Assembly (NCBI GenBank): GCA_016710985.1
Contig: JADJTX010000059.1
Span: 15,711 to 79,710, forward strand
Length of the DNA: 64,000 bases
Source: Ignavibacteria bacterium
GTDB taxonomy: Bacteria; Bacteroidota; Ignavibacteria; Tepidaquicellales; Tepidaquicellaceae
Direction of reading: 5' to 3'
Shown one piece after another: positions 1 to 8,927 of the stretch (the first letter of the stretch is position 1; every line of letters begins with the position of its first letter). The translations under genes and the position numbers were made by a program. The notes beneath the pieces were generated by a model. It had not been told where the DNA came from, made no database searches, and was given only the letters and a program-made list of their open reading frames with translations.

Positions 1-481
1 ACCAATTTGAACCGCCGTTTGTAGTTTTATATACTTCACCAAAATCAGAGAAGTTGTTATTTGTCGTTGAATATCCTGTATTTTGATCTACAAAGAACAA
101 TGAACTAAATGCAAAATGTGATGAGTATCCGACAGTATCCCACCTGATTCCAGAATCAGTAGATCTCATAATTTTTTTGTCTGCGGAAATAAAAATTGTA
201 TAATTATTTGTAACTGCCATAGATGAAATATTTAAGGGAGTCAAATCGTAAGTACTAAGCCCTGCAATTTGAAAATTATAAGACCAATTTACTCCTCCAT
301 TTGTAGTTTTTGCAAATGTACCTGCATTTCCTACGGCAAACCCGGTTGAATTATTTGCAAATTGTATATGGTTTAAATCATTTCCCTGTGGCAATGGATT
401 TTGCCAATACCAGTTAGTTTGGGATTTTGAAATAGTTAAAGCAATAAATATATCTAGTATTAGAAATAAATAAAATTTCAT
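1..481 (-). CDS. Secreted Ycf48/BNR-type beta-propeller protein, 3' end beyond the window
   Basis: The frame is open from an ATG at 479-481 to the left edge, giving 160 visible residues. The N-terminus (MKFYLFLILDIFIALTI) is a hydrophobic signal peptide. Two copies of a KTTNGGxNW motif follow, with GFAVGNAGTFAKTT and IFISADKKIMRSTDSG between them. This is the pattern of BNR/Asp-box or Ycf48-like propeller blades. In this bacterial group such proteins are usually secreted or surface-attached, often with a C-terminal type IX sorting domain, but the C-terminus is outside the window so that cannot be shown here. It lies 12-17 bases from the end of the next minus-strand secreted gene and is probably transcribed with it. 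The specific role is unknown. Confidence 0.75.
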   Translation of the reverse strand, partial: MKFYLFLILDIFIALTISKSQTNWYWQNPLPQGNDLNHIQFANNSTGFAVGNAGTFAKTTNGGVNWSYNFQIAGLSTYDLTPLNISSMAVTNNYTIFISADKKIMRSTDSGIRWDTVGYSSHFAFSSLFFVDQNTGYSTTNNNFSDFGEVYKTTNGGSNW

Positions 482-498
482 AACAATAAATTTTTATT

Positions 499-2039
499 TT
501 AATAATACCATTCTCTTCGTCTCAACAAACTCTCCGCTTCCAGTTTATAAAAATATACACCACTCGGTAAACCTTCCCCGTTGAAATCAACTGCATAGCT
601 TCCGGCATTTTGTTTTTCATTAACTAAAGTAATAATCTCTTTCCCCAAATTATTATAAACAACAAGCTTCACATCTGACGCCTGACCTCTGACATCTGAC
701 GGAATTGAATAACTAATAACTGTAACAGGATTGAATGGATTTGGATAGTTTTGTGATAAAGAAAATTTTTCTGCAACAAATGATGCATTCGAAGATTCTG
801 AGGTCAGATTAGCATCGCGGAATGATTCGATCAATGCAGTCTTTCCGTTTATTTCTTTCTCCCAAAGTATTCTGATCCGGTATGATGTATACGGAGGTCC
901 AAAGACTAATTTTGTACTTGTGTTGACGAACGTTTCAGTATTTGAATCACCCACATAAAATATTCTTGTAAAATAATCAGAATAAAAATTGGTTATAACA
1001 ACCTGAGCAGAATCATTTATTTTTCTAATCCACGAGTATAAGGAATAACCGGAAGGGTAATCGGAAGTAATATCTCCATGAGAAGAACCGGTACCTCCAA
1101 AATTATTACCGGTATATCCAATTGACTGATTCCATATAGTATATTCATTAACTTTAAGGGATGCTGAATAAAAGTTCTTTCTGCCGAGCGTATCATAGTC
1201 ATAATTCAGAATAGTATAGTTAACGCCGTTAGAAAATCTGATATTGGTTTGTGTATTTTGCTGTGTTATATTCTTAGTGAGTACATTATTAAATGTGCCG
1301 TCAGTATTAACAAAAAATCTCTGATAAGCTATTGAGCTTACATCAGGCTGAGCTTACGGTCATATGCAATGAAAAACTGATTATCATTGTAAACGGTTTT
1401 GGTCATTTCCGAGGAAAAACAATCTAAGGAATCGTTACCTGTTAAATTAACTTCATCTTTCCATACTCCGTTAAAAAAATTTTTAACATAGATATCACTT
1501 CCCCTTTTAAATGTGAGAAGGTAATTTAAAGAATTGTTGTGCCTGTAAGGAACAATGCATGGTTCAGTTTCATTTTCAGTTGTTACTCCAACAGCAGTCG
1601 GAGTACTCCATGAGACAGAATTATAAAAAGAAATATAAATGTCCCAGTTGCCGTCCCGGTTTGACTGGAAAGCAACCGCGCCCGGACCATTTTCAACCTG
1701 AGAAAAATCTGTGAAATATGCAACCGCCGGATTAATGTTAAGGGAAGAATTATCCGACAGGTCAGTTTCAGTTCCTAATGTGTTATAGTTGATGAATCTT
1801 ACAGAAATGACTGGTTTGCGGGGAGAGCTCCATTTTTCGTAAGCAAGGATGCAGTCTTTAATTGAATAATTAAGAGAGCCGCCGGACTTGTCGAATTGAG
1901 GATTCTTATAATCAAATTCCTGTGATGACAAAAGTACATGTGAAGTGTCCATATTTCCACTTTGTGAAAAACAATTTGTGAACGTGATAAGAATAAAGCA
2001 CAAAATAAAAATATCTGCAATAATTTTGTTTGGTTTCAT
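499..2039 (-). CDS. Secreted protein with type IX C-terminal sorting domain, frameshifted
   Basis: The ATG at 2037-2039 starts a signal peptide (MKPNKIIADIFILCFILITF) followed by a WD40/PD40-like region with repeats such as AVAFQSNRDGNWDIYIS. The first frame stops at 1338. A second frame is open across that stop and continues through about 499. It ends in a sorting domain with the key motifs NYPNPFNPVTVISYSIP and GLPSGVYFYKLE. One missing base near 1346-1352 explains the break. A second missing T near 525 would replace the odd ending RRREWYY with the standard ETKRMVLLK and move the stop to 494-496. Type IX substrates of this kind are exported and anchored at the cell surface. The exact function is unknown. 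Either sequence error or a decaying gene is possible; I favour error. Confidence 0.72.
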
Positions 2040-2077
2040 GATTAATATAATTAAAATTATTTTTTATTTTACAAAGA

Positions 2078-2977
2078 TCATTCTCTTTGTTTCAAGAAAG
2101 TCCCCCGGATTGTAGTTTTATAGAAATAAATCCCGCTGGGCAGATCACTCCCGTCAAACTCGACTACATAATTTCCCGCCGGCTTAATTTCATTTACTAA
2201 TAATTTTACTTCTTTCCCGAGAGCATCATACAATTTCAAAGATACAAATCCCAATTTCGAAATCCCAAATTCCAAATTCGTAACAGGATTGAACGGATTA
2301 GGGTAGTTTTGTTCAAGAGAAAATCTTTCCGGAATGGAAGAATTCACAAGTGTGATGTTGGTCAGATTTGTATCACCGTAAATCACACCATCTATTCTGC
2401 ATCCTATAAGATTTGTAAAACCTGTACATGGAGGAGGCTCACCGCTGCAGGAAGAAATTACACCAAAATTTTTAGCATATTCTTTGTATTCAATTGTAAG
2501 TCCGTCATGGTAAAACTCTTTTGTTTCTGAAGTTAAGCCAAAAACACTCTGTACCGATACGGAAATGCATCTTCGGGTTGATAGGTTTTGATAAAAGCAA
2601 CTTATCTGATTTCCCGGTGAAGAGGCAAGGCTATCAATAATTTTATCATTAGCATAAGACCCGCATCCGTTACCCGGTGAGTAAACAAGCAAATTTCCAT
2701 TTGATGAATCAATCCTGATAAATTGAGTATTCCAAATCTGAGAATTCCTGATTAAAATATGTTTGAAATACTCCTTACCATTTATGAGAGAATCCGTTTC
2801 GATAGATTCTTTATGAAAAGTCGGCGGAAAGGGGATTGGTGAATAAGTGGTTTTATAATACCAGGCATTACCGGTTCTTAGAGGCAAATATTTTACTGAG
2901 CCTGTATCCTGTGCAAAACTATAGGAATTAATTATCAGAAATAGAGTAATGAGTAATAAGAAATTTGAGAATTTCAC
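2078..2977 (-). CDS. Secreted protein with type IX C-terminal sorting domain
   Basis: 299 residues. An AGGGAGA stretch lies just upstream of the ATG. The signal peptide is MKFSNFLLLITLFLIINSYS. The middle (about residues 25-210) has no recognised fold; FKHILIRNSQIWNTQFIRID and nearby sequence suggest an all-beta secreted domain with several cysteines. The C-terminal 75 residues are a type IX sorting domain: NYPNPFNPVTNLEFGISK, LYDALGKEV, LPSGIYFYK. The final residues FLKQRE are unusual. Removing one A near 2116-2119 and one G near 2102-2106 would give FYKLQSGDFLETKRMIFVK with a stop at 2064-2066, the usual ending, so two homopolymer errors are likely. The function of the mature protein is unknown. 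Confidence 0.78.
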   Translation of the reverse strand: MKFSNFLLLITLFLIINSYSFAQDTGSVKYLPLRTGNAWYYKTTYSPIPFPPTFHKESIETDSLINGKEYFKHILIRNSQIWNTQFIRIDSSNGNLLVYSPGNGCGSYANDKIIDSLASSPGNQISCFYQNLSTRRCISVSVQSVFGLTSETKEFYHDGLTIEYKEYAKNFGVISSCSGEPPPCTGFTNLIGCRIDGVIYGDTNLTNITLVNSSIPERFSLEQNYPNPFNPVTNLEFGISKLGFVSLKLYDALGKEVKLLVNEIKPAGNYVVEFDGSDLPSGIYFYKTTIRGTFLKQRE

Positions 2978-3105
2978 ATTTAAATCTCCCTATTTTTGAA
3001 TTCAATTTAACCGATCGACATAAAACAATCAGTATAAATACACATCCGTCTAAAACGATAAATGTTTAATTTTGAAATTCAGCTGTTATGAACAGCCAAG
3101 TCTGA

Positions 3106-3226
3106 TCTCTCACAGATGACACGGATTTTCACAGATAAAAACTTAAATTTCTTATTTAAATAATTTTGAACTTCTCGTGTAAACGTTTAGGTTATTTCTG
3201 AGAAAATCTGTGAAATCTGTGAGAGA
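3106..3226. repeat. Long imperfect inverted repeat, CACAGAT family
   Basis: The arms 3106-3137 and 3197-3226 are near-perfect reverse complements beginning TCTCTCACAGAT. Each arm is itself built of CACAGAT or CACGGAT words spaced about 10 bases. It lies in the 356-base gap between two genes, one on each strand, and holds no gene. The rest of that gap (2978-3105 and 3227-3286) shows nothing recognisable. Similar elements with different words occur at 6743-6955, 24004-24038 and 34016-34167. Confidence 0.7.
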
Positions 3227-3286
3227 AAATTTGTTTAATTTATGACTACAAATCTTTAACAATCATTAAAATTTATTCATAATAGA

Positions 3287-3318
3287 ATTGTAATAGAGAG
3301 CAGTCATTTTTATATTTG
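3287..3318 (+). promoter_or_regulatory. FCB-type promoter for proS
   Basis: ATTG at 3287-3290, 20 bases, then TATATTTG at 3311-3318. This fits the Bacteroidota pattern of TTTG near -33 and TAnnTTTG near -7. Transcription would begin about 3323-3326, just ahead of the ATG at 3334. This also argues against the in-frame TTG at 3316 being the start of proS. Confidence 0.5.
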
Positions 3319-3333
3319 TTGCTTAAATATTTT

Positions 3334-5025
3334 ATGAGACTTACACAATTTTTTCTCCCTACTCTTAAGGATGATCCTGTAGATGCAGTTGTAGATTCAC
3401 ATAAGCTGATGCTTCGTTCGGGTATGATTAAACAGATCACTTCCGGAGTTTATTCATCTCTTCCGTTCGGATTAATGGTTTTCCGGAAAGTAGAAAACAT
3501 CATTCGTGATGAGATGAATGCTGCCGGCGGTAATGAATTTTATTTATCAGCGCTTTCACCGACAGAACTCTGGGCTGAAACGGGACGGCTTGAAGATTAC
3601 GGTGATCTTATGTTTAGAATAAAGAACCGTGATCTTGTTTTATGTCCGACACATGAAGAAGTATTTACTTCAATCGCAAAATCAAATTTAATTTCATACA
3701 AAGATTTTCCGAAGATATGGTATCAGATACAGTCAAAATTCAGGAATGAAGAGCGTCCTCGCGCAGGAGTTTTGAGAGCGAGACAGTTCACGATGAAGGA
3801 TGCATATTCACTCGATGCGACTTGGGAAGGTTTGGATATTGCATATGAAAGAATGGCTCAGGCTTACAGAAATATATTCACAAGATGCGGATTGGAATTT
3901 GTTGTCGTGTCTGCTTTCAGCGGAGCGATGGGAGGAAGCGCTTCACAGGAGTTCATGGCGCCTTCGTCAGTCGGTGAAGATAATATTGTTATCAGTGAGG
4001 ACGGAAAGTATTCATCTAATTTGGAAGTTGCGGTTTCATTTAAAGAGAAAGTTCAGAGAAAGAATACGGATTTGAAATATGAAGAATTTCACACACCGAA
4101 TATTAAGACCATAGACGAACTTGCTGAATTTGTAAAAACAAAAGATAAAACAAGATTAGCAAAGTCTCGGGTATTTGTGAATGTTAAGCCGGAAGGAAAT
4201 GAGTTTATGCTTGTACTTGTATGCGGAGATGATGAGGTAAATGAATCCAAACTTCAGGGTTTCTTTGGAATTAACATCAGACCTGCTCATAATGAAGAGC
4301 TTATGGAAATTACAGGCGCTGATGCAGGTTCAATAGGACCAATAGGTTTAGATAAAAAAATAAAGATCATTGCAGACCTTTTGCTTGAGGATGCAGATGA
4401 ACTCATCAGCGGAGCAAATAAAAATGATTACCATTTAAAAAATATAGATCTTAAGCGTGATGTACCGGGAATTGAATATAAAGATCTGAGAACTGTAAAG
4501 GAAGGCGAGCAGACTTCAGACAAATCAAGCAAATTAAAAATCACAAAAGCGATCGAGGTCGGTCACATTTTTAAGCTTGGGACAAAGTATTCCGAAGCTT
4601 TGGGTGCGAAGTTTCTTGACGCCGAGGGAAAAGAGAATCCGATAATCTTCGGAAGTTACGGGATAGGGATAGAAAGAACTACAGCATCATTCATCGAGCA
4701 AAGTCATGACGACAAAGGAATAATCTGGAAAGGTGAGATAGCACCATTTAAAGTCATCATCATTTCATTGAATCAGAGCAATGAAGAAATCAAAAATATA
4801 TCAGAAGGATTTTATAAAGAATTTTTAAACAGGAAAATTGATGTTCTTTTTGACGACAGGGCTGACGTTAGACCCGGAGTTAAATTCAATGATGCTGATC
4901 TGATCGGGATACCGGTGCAGCTGATCATTGGTGAAAAGAATTTGAAAGAGGGGAATGTAGAAATAAAGATCAGGAAAACTGGAGAGAGGATGATTGTTAG
5001 GAAAGGGGAAGCGATTGAGTATTGA
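3334..5025 (+). CDS. proS: Prolyl-tRNA synthetase
   Basis: 563 residues from the ATG at 3334. It charges tRNA-Pro with proline in the cytoplasm. The N-terminus MRLTQFFLPTLKDDP is the standard start of bacterial-type ProRS, which supports this ATG over the TTG at 3316. Class II motif 2 is seen as FRNEERPRAGVLRARQFTMK around residue 140. The inserted editing domain (INS, YbaK-like) spans about residues 215-375. Motif 3 is GSYGIGIERTTASFIEQ near residue 440. An anticodon-binding domain ends the protein (DVLFDDRADVRPGVKFNDAD). Length fits the bacterial family with the insertion domain. The stop codon lies inside a 7-bp tandem repeat. All core motifs are present, so it should be active. Confidence 0.97.
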   Translation: MRLTQFFLPTLKDDPVDAVVDSHKLMLRSGMIKQITSGVYSSLPFGLMVFRKVENIIRDEMNAAGGNEFYLSALSPTELWAETGRLEDYGDLMFRIKNRDLVLCPTHEEVFTSIAKSNLISYKDFPKIWYQIQSKFRNEERPRAGVLRARQFTMKDAYSLDATWEGLDIAYERMAQAYRNIFTRCGLEFVVVSAFSGAMGGSASQEFMAPSSVGEDNIVISEDGKYSSNLEVAVSFKEKVQRKNTDLKYEEFHTPNIKTIDELAEFVKTKDKTRLAKSRVFVNVKPEGNEFMLVLVCGDDEVNESKLQGFFGINIRPAHNEELMEITGADAGSIGPIGLDKKIKIIADLLLEDADELISGANKNDYHLKNIDLKRDVPGIEYKDLRTVKEGEQTSDKSSKLKITKAIEVGHIFKLGTKYSEALGAKFLDAEGKENPIIFGSYGIGIERTTASFIEQSHDDKGIIWKGEIAPFKVIIISLNQSNEEIKNISEGFYKEFLNRKIDVLFDDRADVRPGVKFNDADLIGIPVQLIIGEKNLKEGNVEIKIRKTGERMIVRKGEAIEY

Positions 5026-5059
5026 GTATTGAGTATTGAGTATTGAGTATTGAGTATTA
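5014..5059. repeat. 7-bp microsatellite overlapping the proS stop codon
   Basis: About six and a half copies of TATTGAG in tandem. The first copies encode the last residues and the TGA stop of proS, and the array ends 15 bases before the maf reading frame. Copy-number change would move or extend the proS C-terminus only slightly because TGA recurs in the repeat. Confidence 0.9.
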
Positions 5060-5074
5060 AGAGTTGATTCGCTA

Positions 5075-5707
5075 TTGACTATTGACGATTCTCTTAAACT
5101 AAAAATATATTTGGATAAAGGAAATCTTGCTTCTGTATTAAAGCAAAAATACATACTGGCATCAAAGTCGCCGCGGAGGATACAGCTATTAAAGCAGATA
5201 GGGTTAAAGTTTACTTCAGTTGACAGTAAAGCAGATGAACTGGAAGCGGAGGATCATCATCCTGTAGAATCAGTCAAGCATAATTCCCTGATAAAATCGA
5301 GAAAGGTTGCGTTTAATTTTTCTAAGGGGACAGTAATAGGAGCTGATACTATAGTAGTTCTGGATAAAAAAATAATTAACAAACCTAAAGACTCAGCCGA
5401 TGCTGTAAAGATTTTAAAAAAGTTAAGCGGGAAAAGGCATTTTGTTTATACCGGGATAAATATTATTAACATTAAAACCGGTGATGAAATATTTGACTAT
5501 GAAAAGACCTCTGTATATTTCAGAAAACTGGCTGACGATGAAATTAACTATTATGTTAAAAAATACAAACCATTGGATAAAGCAGGTGCATATGGTATTC
5601 AGGATGACTTCGGATGTCTGTTCATAGAGAAGATTGAAGGGGATTATTATAATATTGTCGGACTTCCTCTTGTAAGGTTATATTCAAATTTGAAAAGAAT
5701 CATATAA
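5075..5707 (+). CDS. maf: Maf-family nucleoside triphosphate pyrophosphatase
   Basis: Up to 210 residues. Maf proteins hydrolyse dTTP/UTP or modified nucleotides to monophosphates and so keep them out of nucleic acid. Family motifs are in order: ASKSPRRIQLL, GADTIVVLD, KPKDSADAVKIL, GAYGIQDDFG and EGDYYNIVGLP. The conserved domain begins at KYILASKSPRR, about 24 residues after the first possible start (TTG at 5075). A second in-frame TTG lies at 5111. There is no ATG and no clear Shine-Dalgarno, so the start is uncertain and 5111 may be right. It follows proS closely and is probably co-transcribed. Whether it acts on dTTP/UTP (YhdE type) or on m7GTP (YceF type) cannot be told safely by eye. 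Confidence 0.92.
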   Translation: MTIDDSLKLKIYLDKGNLASVLKQKYILASKSPRRIQLLKQIGLKFTSVDSKADELEAEDHHPVESVKHNSLIKSRKVAFNFSKGTVIGADTIVVLDKKIINKPKDSADAVKILKKLSGKRHFVYTGINIINIKTGDEIFDYEKTSVYFRKLADDEINYYVKKYKPLDKAGAYGIQDDFGCLFIEKIEGDYYNIVGLPLVRLYSNLKRII

Positions 5708-5750
5708 GCAGAAAGATATGGTCTTAATTAATTAATGTTAGATAATAAAT

Positions 5751-6740
5751 TTGTTTTCCAAATACAAAAAGAAAATTTTAGTCTCGGTTGCTCTAGGTGC
5801 AATTGTATTTCTCTCATTTAGTATTTATGCAGACTTTGACAAGCTGATAAAGACATTCGGTGAATTCAACTGGGCTTATTTTCCGTTAGTCCTTCTGCTG
5901 ACATACGGAAATTTTATAATCAGATTTTTCAAATGGGAATATTACAGAAAGCTTCTTAATATTGATCTGAAGACAAAGGTGAGCTTCATGATATTCATGT
6001 CAACTTTTGTAATGACTGTGACACCGGGAAAGATGGGTGAACTTTTGAAATCATATCTTGTGAGGGAAGAAGCAGGTACACCCGTCAGCAAGTCCGCTCC
6101 GATAATAATAGCAGAGAGACTTACGGATTTTATTTCGGTGGTTTTACTCTGCATAGCGGGAGCATTTGTTTTCAATTACGGTCAGGGTCTCGTAATAGGT
6201 GTCGGATTATTCTTCATCAGCTGTGTAATTCTGATCAGCTCCAGGAAGACATCTCTCCGGATAATATCATATCTTGAAAAAGTAAAAATATTTCACAAAG
6301 TAGCGGAAAAGTTTCACGAGGCTTATGAAAGCATATATACGTTGGTGAGAATAAAGCCATTGCTCATTGCAACTTCAATGAGTGTAGTAGCATGGTTTCT
6401 GGAATGTCTTGGACTTTACATAGTATTAAAAGTATATTCATCAGTTTCTCATGTTGATGTAAGTTTGCTCAGCGCAGTATTCATTTACGGATTTTCTACT
6501 ATCATTGGCTCTATCGCAATGCTTCCGGGCGGACTTGGATTAACTGAAGCATCTTTAACGGGACTAATGATATTGCTGAAAATACCTAAAGATGTTTCAG
6601 TAGCTTCTACATTCATTATAAGAGTTGCAACATTATGGTTTTCCGTCCTTGTCGGAGTAATTTCAGTATACTTTTATCAGAGATATTCAAACAAGAGCCT
6701 GGAAAGTCTTGAAACTAGCAGTACGGTCCCAAGTGAGTAA
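5751..6740 (+). CDS. YbhN/UPF0104-family integral membrane protein (lysylphosphatidylglycerol synthase TM-like)
   Basis: 329 residues with about eight hydrophobic segments, no signal peptide beyond the first membrane helix, and a charged C-terminal tail. Sequence landmarks are the NFIIRFFKWEYYRKLL stretch after helix 2, PGKMGELLKSYLV, the APIIIAERLTDF loop, and GSIAMLPGGLGLTEASLTG near the end. These match the PF03706 family, which includes the flippase part of MprF and AglD-like proteins. Members are thought to move or modify lipids or to help glycan assembly, but the substrate here is unknown. The start is a TTG; the nearby ATGs are in other frames. It follows maf by 43 bases and could be part of the same operon. 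Confidence 0.85.
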   Translation: MFSKYKKKILVSVALGAIVFLSFSIYADFDKLIKTFGEFNWAYFPLVLLLTYGNFIIRFFKWEYYRKLLNIDLKTKVSFMIFMSTFVMTVTPGKMGELLKSYLVREEAGTPVSKSAPIIIAERLTDFISVVLLCIAGAFVFNYGQGLVIGVGLFFISCVILISSRKTSLRIISYLEKVKIFHKVAEKFHEAYESIYTLVRIKPLLIATSMSVVAWFLECLGLYIVLKVYSSVSHVDVSLLSAVFIYGFSTIIGSIAMLPGGLGLTEASLTGLMILLKIPKDVSVASTFIIRVATLWFSVLVGVISVYFYQRYSNKSLESLETSSTVPSE

Positions 6741-6742
6741 AT

Positions 6743-6955
6743 CTGCCAAGAATTGTTACGGATTTTCACGAATTTACAAAATTGGATTAACCCGATTTTC
6801 AATAAATTTTTTTTACACTTAGGCAAGAAGAACACTGACTGTTTGATGGAACCTGGAATTGTAAGAAAAATAAAGAAAAATTCTTAGCGATCTTTGTTTA
6901 AGTGCTTTAAGTGAAAATTAATTCGCATAAATTTGTGATAATTAGTGGCATCTGG
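6743..6955. repeat. Gene-free stretch with a long imperfect inverted repeat
   Basis: The 300 bases between 6741 and 7040 contain no convincing gene. A left arm near 6745-6778 (words CACGAATT, ACGGATTTTCACG) pairs imperfectly with a right arm near 6921-6955 (AATTCGC, AATTTGTGATAATTAGTGGC). By eye about 70 percent of positions complement. It looks like an older relative of the cleaner elements at 3106-3226 and 34016-34167. Confidence 0.5.
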
Positions 6956-7040
6956 TATTATTCAGTAGTTTACTAAAAGTGGCAAAGAAACTCAAAATTC
7001 ACTTGAAGTAAAATAGTATTTGGGTTAATTTAAATAATAT

Positions 7041-7475
7041 ATGTCAAAAGATAAAATTCAGGAAAAAAAGATAAGGGTCCTCATCGGTAAAGTCGGTTTA
7101 GACGGACACGACAGAGGAGCTAAAGTAATAGCTGCGGCATTCAGGGATTCCGGGATCGAAGTGATCTATACCGGTTTAAGACAAACTCCCGAAACAATTG
7201 TTGAGGCAGCTCTTCAGGAAGATGTAGATGCGATTGGAATAAGCATACTCAGCGGGGCGCATATGACTGTTTTCCCGAAGCTGAAAAAGCTCATGGAAGA
7301 AAAAGGTCTTACTGATGTACTTCTGTTTGGCGGAGGAATTATCCCTGAACAGGATAAGAAAGAACTTAAGACAATGGGAGTCGGAGAATTATTTACACCG
7401 GGTACGCCTACCTTTGAAACAATCAATTATGTAAAAAACTGGGTTCTGGAAAATAAAACAGGAGATATTGCTTAG
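7041..7475 (+). CDS. Stand-alone B12-binding subunit of a methylmalonyl-CoA mutase-type enzyme
   Basis: 144 residues, the size of a free cobalamin-binding domain. The signature DGHDRGAKVIA (DxHxxG, supplying the lower His ligand of cobalt) is at about residues 22-32. GISILSGAH and LFGGGIIPEQD follow, as in the C-terminal domain of methylmalonyl-CoA mutase. Such small subunits pair with a separate catalytic chain to interconvert methylmalonyl-CoA and succinyl-CoA, or act in related mutases. The large subunit is not in this window. An acyl-CoA carboxylase subunit that could act in the same propionate pathway is at 35728-37275. ATG start, followed 39 bases later by a phosphoglucomutase with no functional link that I can see. 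Confidence 0.9.
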   Translation: MSKDKIQEKKIRVLIGKVGLDGHDRGAKVIAAAFRDSGIEVIYTGLRQTPETIVEAALQEDVDAIGISILSGAHMTVFPKLKKLMEEKGLTDVLLFGGGIIPEQDKKELKTMGVGELFTPGTPTFETINYVKNWVLENKTGDIA

Positions 7476-7514
7476 AAGAATTTTGTACGTTTTTTTATAA
7501 TTTAAAATAATTTA

Positions 7515-8927
7515 ATGAGCAATAATACAGAACCTGTTAAATTTGGTACTGATGGTTGGAGAGCGGTAATTGGTGATACATACACATTTGAGAATGTAAA
7601 AAGAGTTGCACTTGCAACAGCTAAAGTCTTTAAAGATCATCCTAAAATCAAGAACGGAATTGTTATCGGCTACGATACACGATTCATGTCACGACAATTT
7701 GCAGAAACAGCAGCAGCTGTCATAGCAAATCAGAACATTAAAGTATTTCTCACTGACTCATTTGTTACAACTCCGACCATTTCACTTCTTTCAAGGGATC
7801 TGAACTGCACACTTGGTGTAATGATCACGGCATCTCATAACCCGGCAATTTACAATGGCTATAAGCTGAAAGACGAATTCGGAGGCTCAATGAACATTGA
7901 GGAAATAGCAAAGATAGAGAATGAATTAAAGAGCATAAAGGAAGTTGAAACAAAGAAGAATCTTGAAGAGCTTGTAAAGGAAGGTAAGATCGAATATTTT
8001 GACGGGATGGGTTTTTATTTGAATTACCTTAAAAGTAAGATTGATATTGAAAAAATAAAACAGGCGGATTTAAAAATAATTTATGACGCCATGTACGGAA
8101 CCGGTCAGAACATAATAAATAAGTTTGTAGAGATAAAACAGCTGCACGGTGAAGTCAATCCGTCTTTTGGTAAAAGCGCGCCGGAGCCGGTTCAGAAAAA
8201 TTTAGATGAAATTTGTAAGGACATTAAGACCGGAAATTATAACATAGGAATTGTAACTGACGGAGATGCAGACAGAATAGCAATCATAGATGAGAAGGGA
8301 GATTTTCTAGATGCTCAGAAAACCTTTGCCTTACTGTTGAAATACTTGTATGAGAAGAAAAAGCTCCGGGGAAAAGTTGTAAGAGGTTTTTCGACAAGTG
8401 AACTGATAAAAAAGTATTGTGAAAAAAATAACATAGAACTTGAAACAGTTCCGATTGGATTTAAGCACATTTCAAAGATTATGATATCAGATGATGTACT
8501 GATAGGTGCTGAAGAAAGCGGCGGGATAGGAATAAAAGGTCACTTGCCTGAACGAGATGGAGTTTATAACGGTATGCTATATCTCGAGCTGCTGGCTGAA
8601 TACGGAAAGAGTATTTCGGAGTTAAAAAAAGAATTAGATGACGAGTTTGGTAAATATTTTTATCAGAGAAATGATGTGCATACGACAGAAGAAAAGAAAA
8701 AGAAAGCATTGGAGATCTGCAGTTCGAAGAAAGCCGGGGATGAAACCGGAGGAAAGAAGATAATTTCAATTGATGATCTTGACGGATATAAATTTTATTT
8801 TGATAATGGCTGGATAATAATCAGAGCTTCCGGAACTGAGCCGTTATTAAGAATATATTGTGAGACTACCGGAACAGATCAAACGCAGGAAATACTAACT
8901 AAAACCATAAATCAATTAGGAATATGA
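7515..8927 (+). CDS. Phosphoglucomutase/phosphomannomutase (alpha-D-phosphohexomutase)
   Basis: 470 residues with all four domains of the superfamily. VKFGTDGWRAVIGD opens the protein, MITASHNPAIYNGYK carries the phosphoserine, DGDADRIAI binds the metal, GAEESGGIG is the sugar-binding loop and ASGTEPLLRIYCE the phosphate-binding loop. It would interconvert hexose 1- and 6-phosphates, feeding nucleotide-sugar synthesis for the polysaccharide locus that begins directly downstream. Its stop overlaps the start of the export protein gene by four bases (ATGA), which indicates translational coupling and places it functionally in the locus. Glucose versus mannose versus glucosamine specificity cannot be decided from the sequence by eye. 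Confidence 0.93.
   Translation: MSNNTEPVKFGTDGWRAVIGDTYTFENVKRVALATAKVFKDHPKIKNGIVIGYDTRFMSRQFAETAAAVIANQNIKVFLTDSFVTTPTISLLSRDLNCTLGVMITASHNPAIYNGYKLKDEFGGSMNIEEIAKIENELKSIKEVETKKNLEELVKEGKIEYFDGMGFYLNYLKSKIDIEKIKQADLKIIYDAMYGTGQNIINKFVEIKQLHGEVNPSFGKSAPEPVQKNLDEICKDIKTGNYNIGIVTDGDADRIAIIDEKGDFLDAQKTFALLLKYLYEKKKLRGKVVRGFSTSELIKKYCEKNNIELETVPIGFKHISKIMISDDVLIGAEESGGIGIKGHLPERDGVYNGMLYLELLAEYGKSISELKKELDDEFGKYFYQRNDVHTTEEKKKKALEICSSKKAGDETGGKKIISIDDLDGYKFYFDNGWIIIRASGTEPLLRIYCETTGTDQTQEILTKTINQLGI

Noticed and set aside
3316..3333. TTG start of proS at 3316
   Set aside because: It lies within the -7 promoter element, and the family N-terminus begins at the ATG at 3334.
4825..5154. Minus-strand frame across the proS end
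   Set aside because: It translates the 7-bp microsatellite and the antisense of proS.
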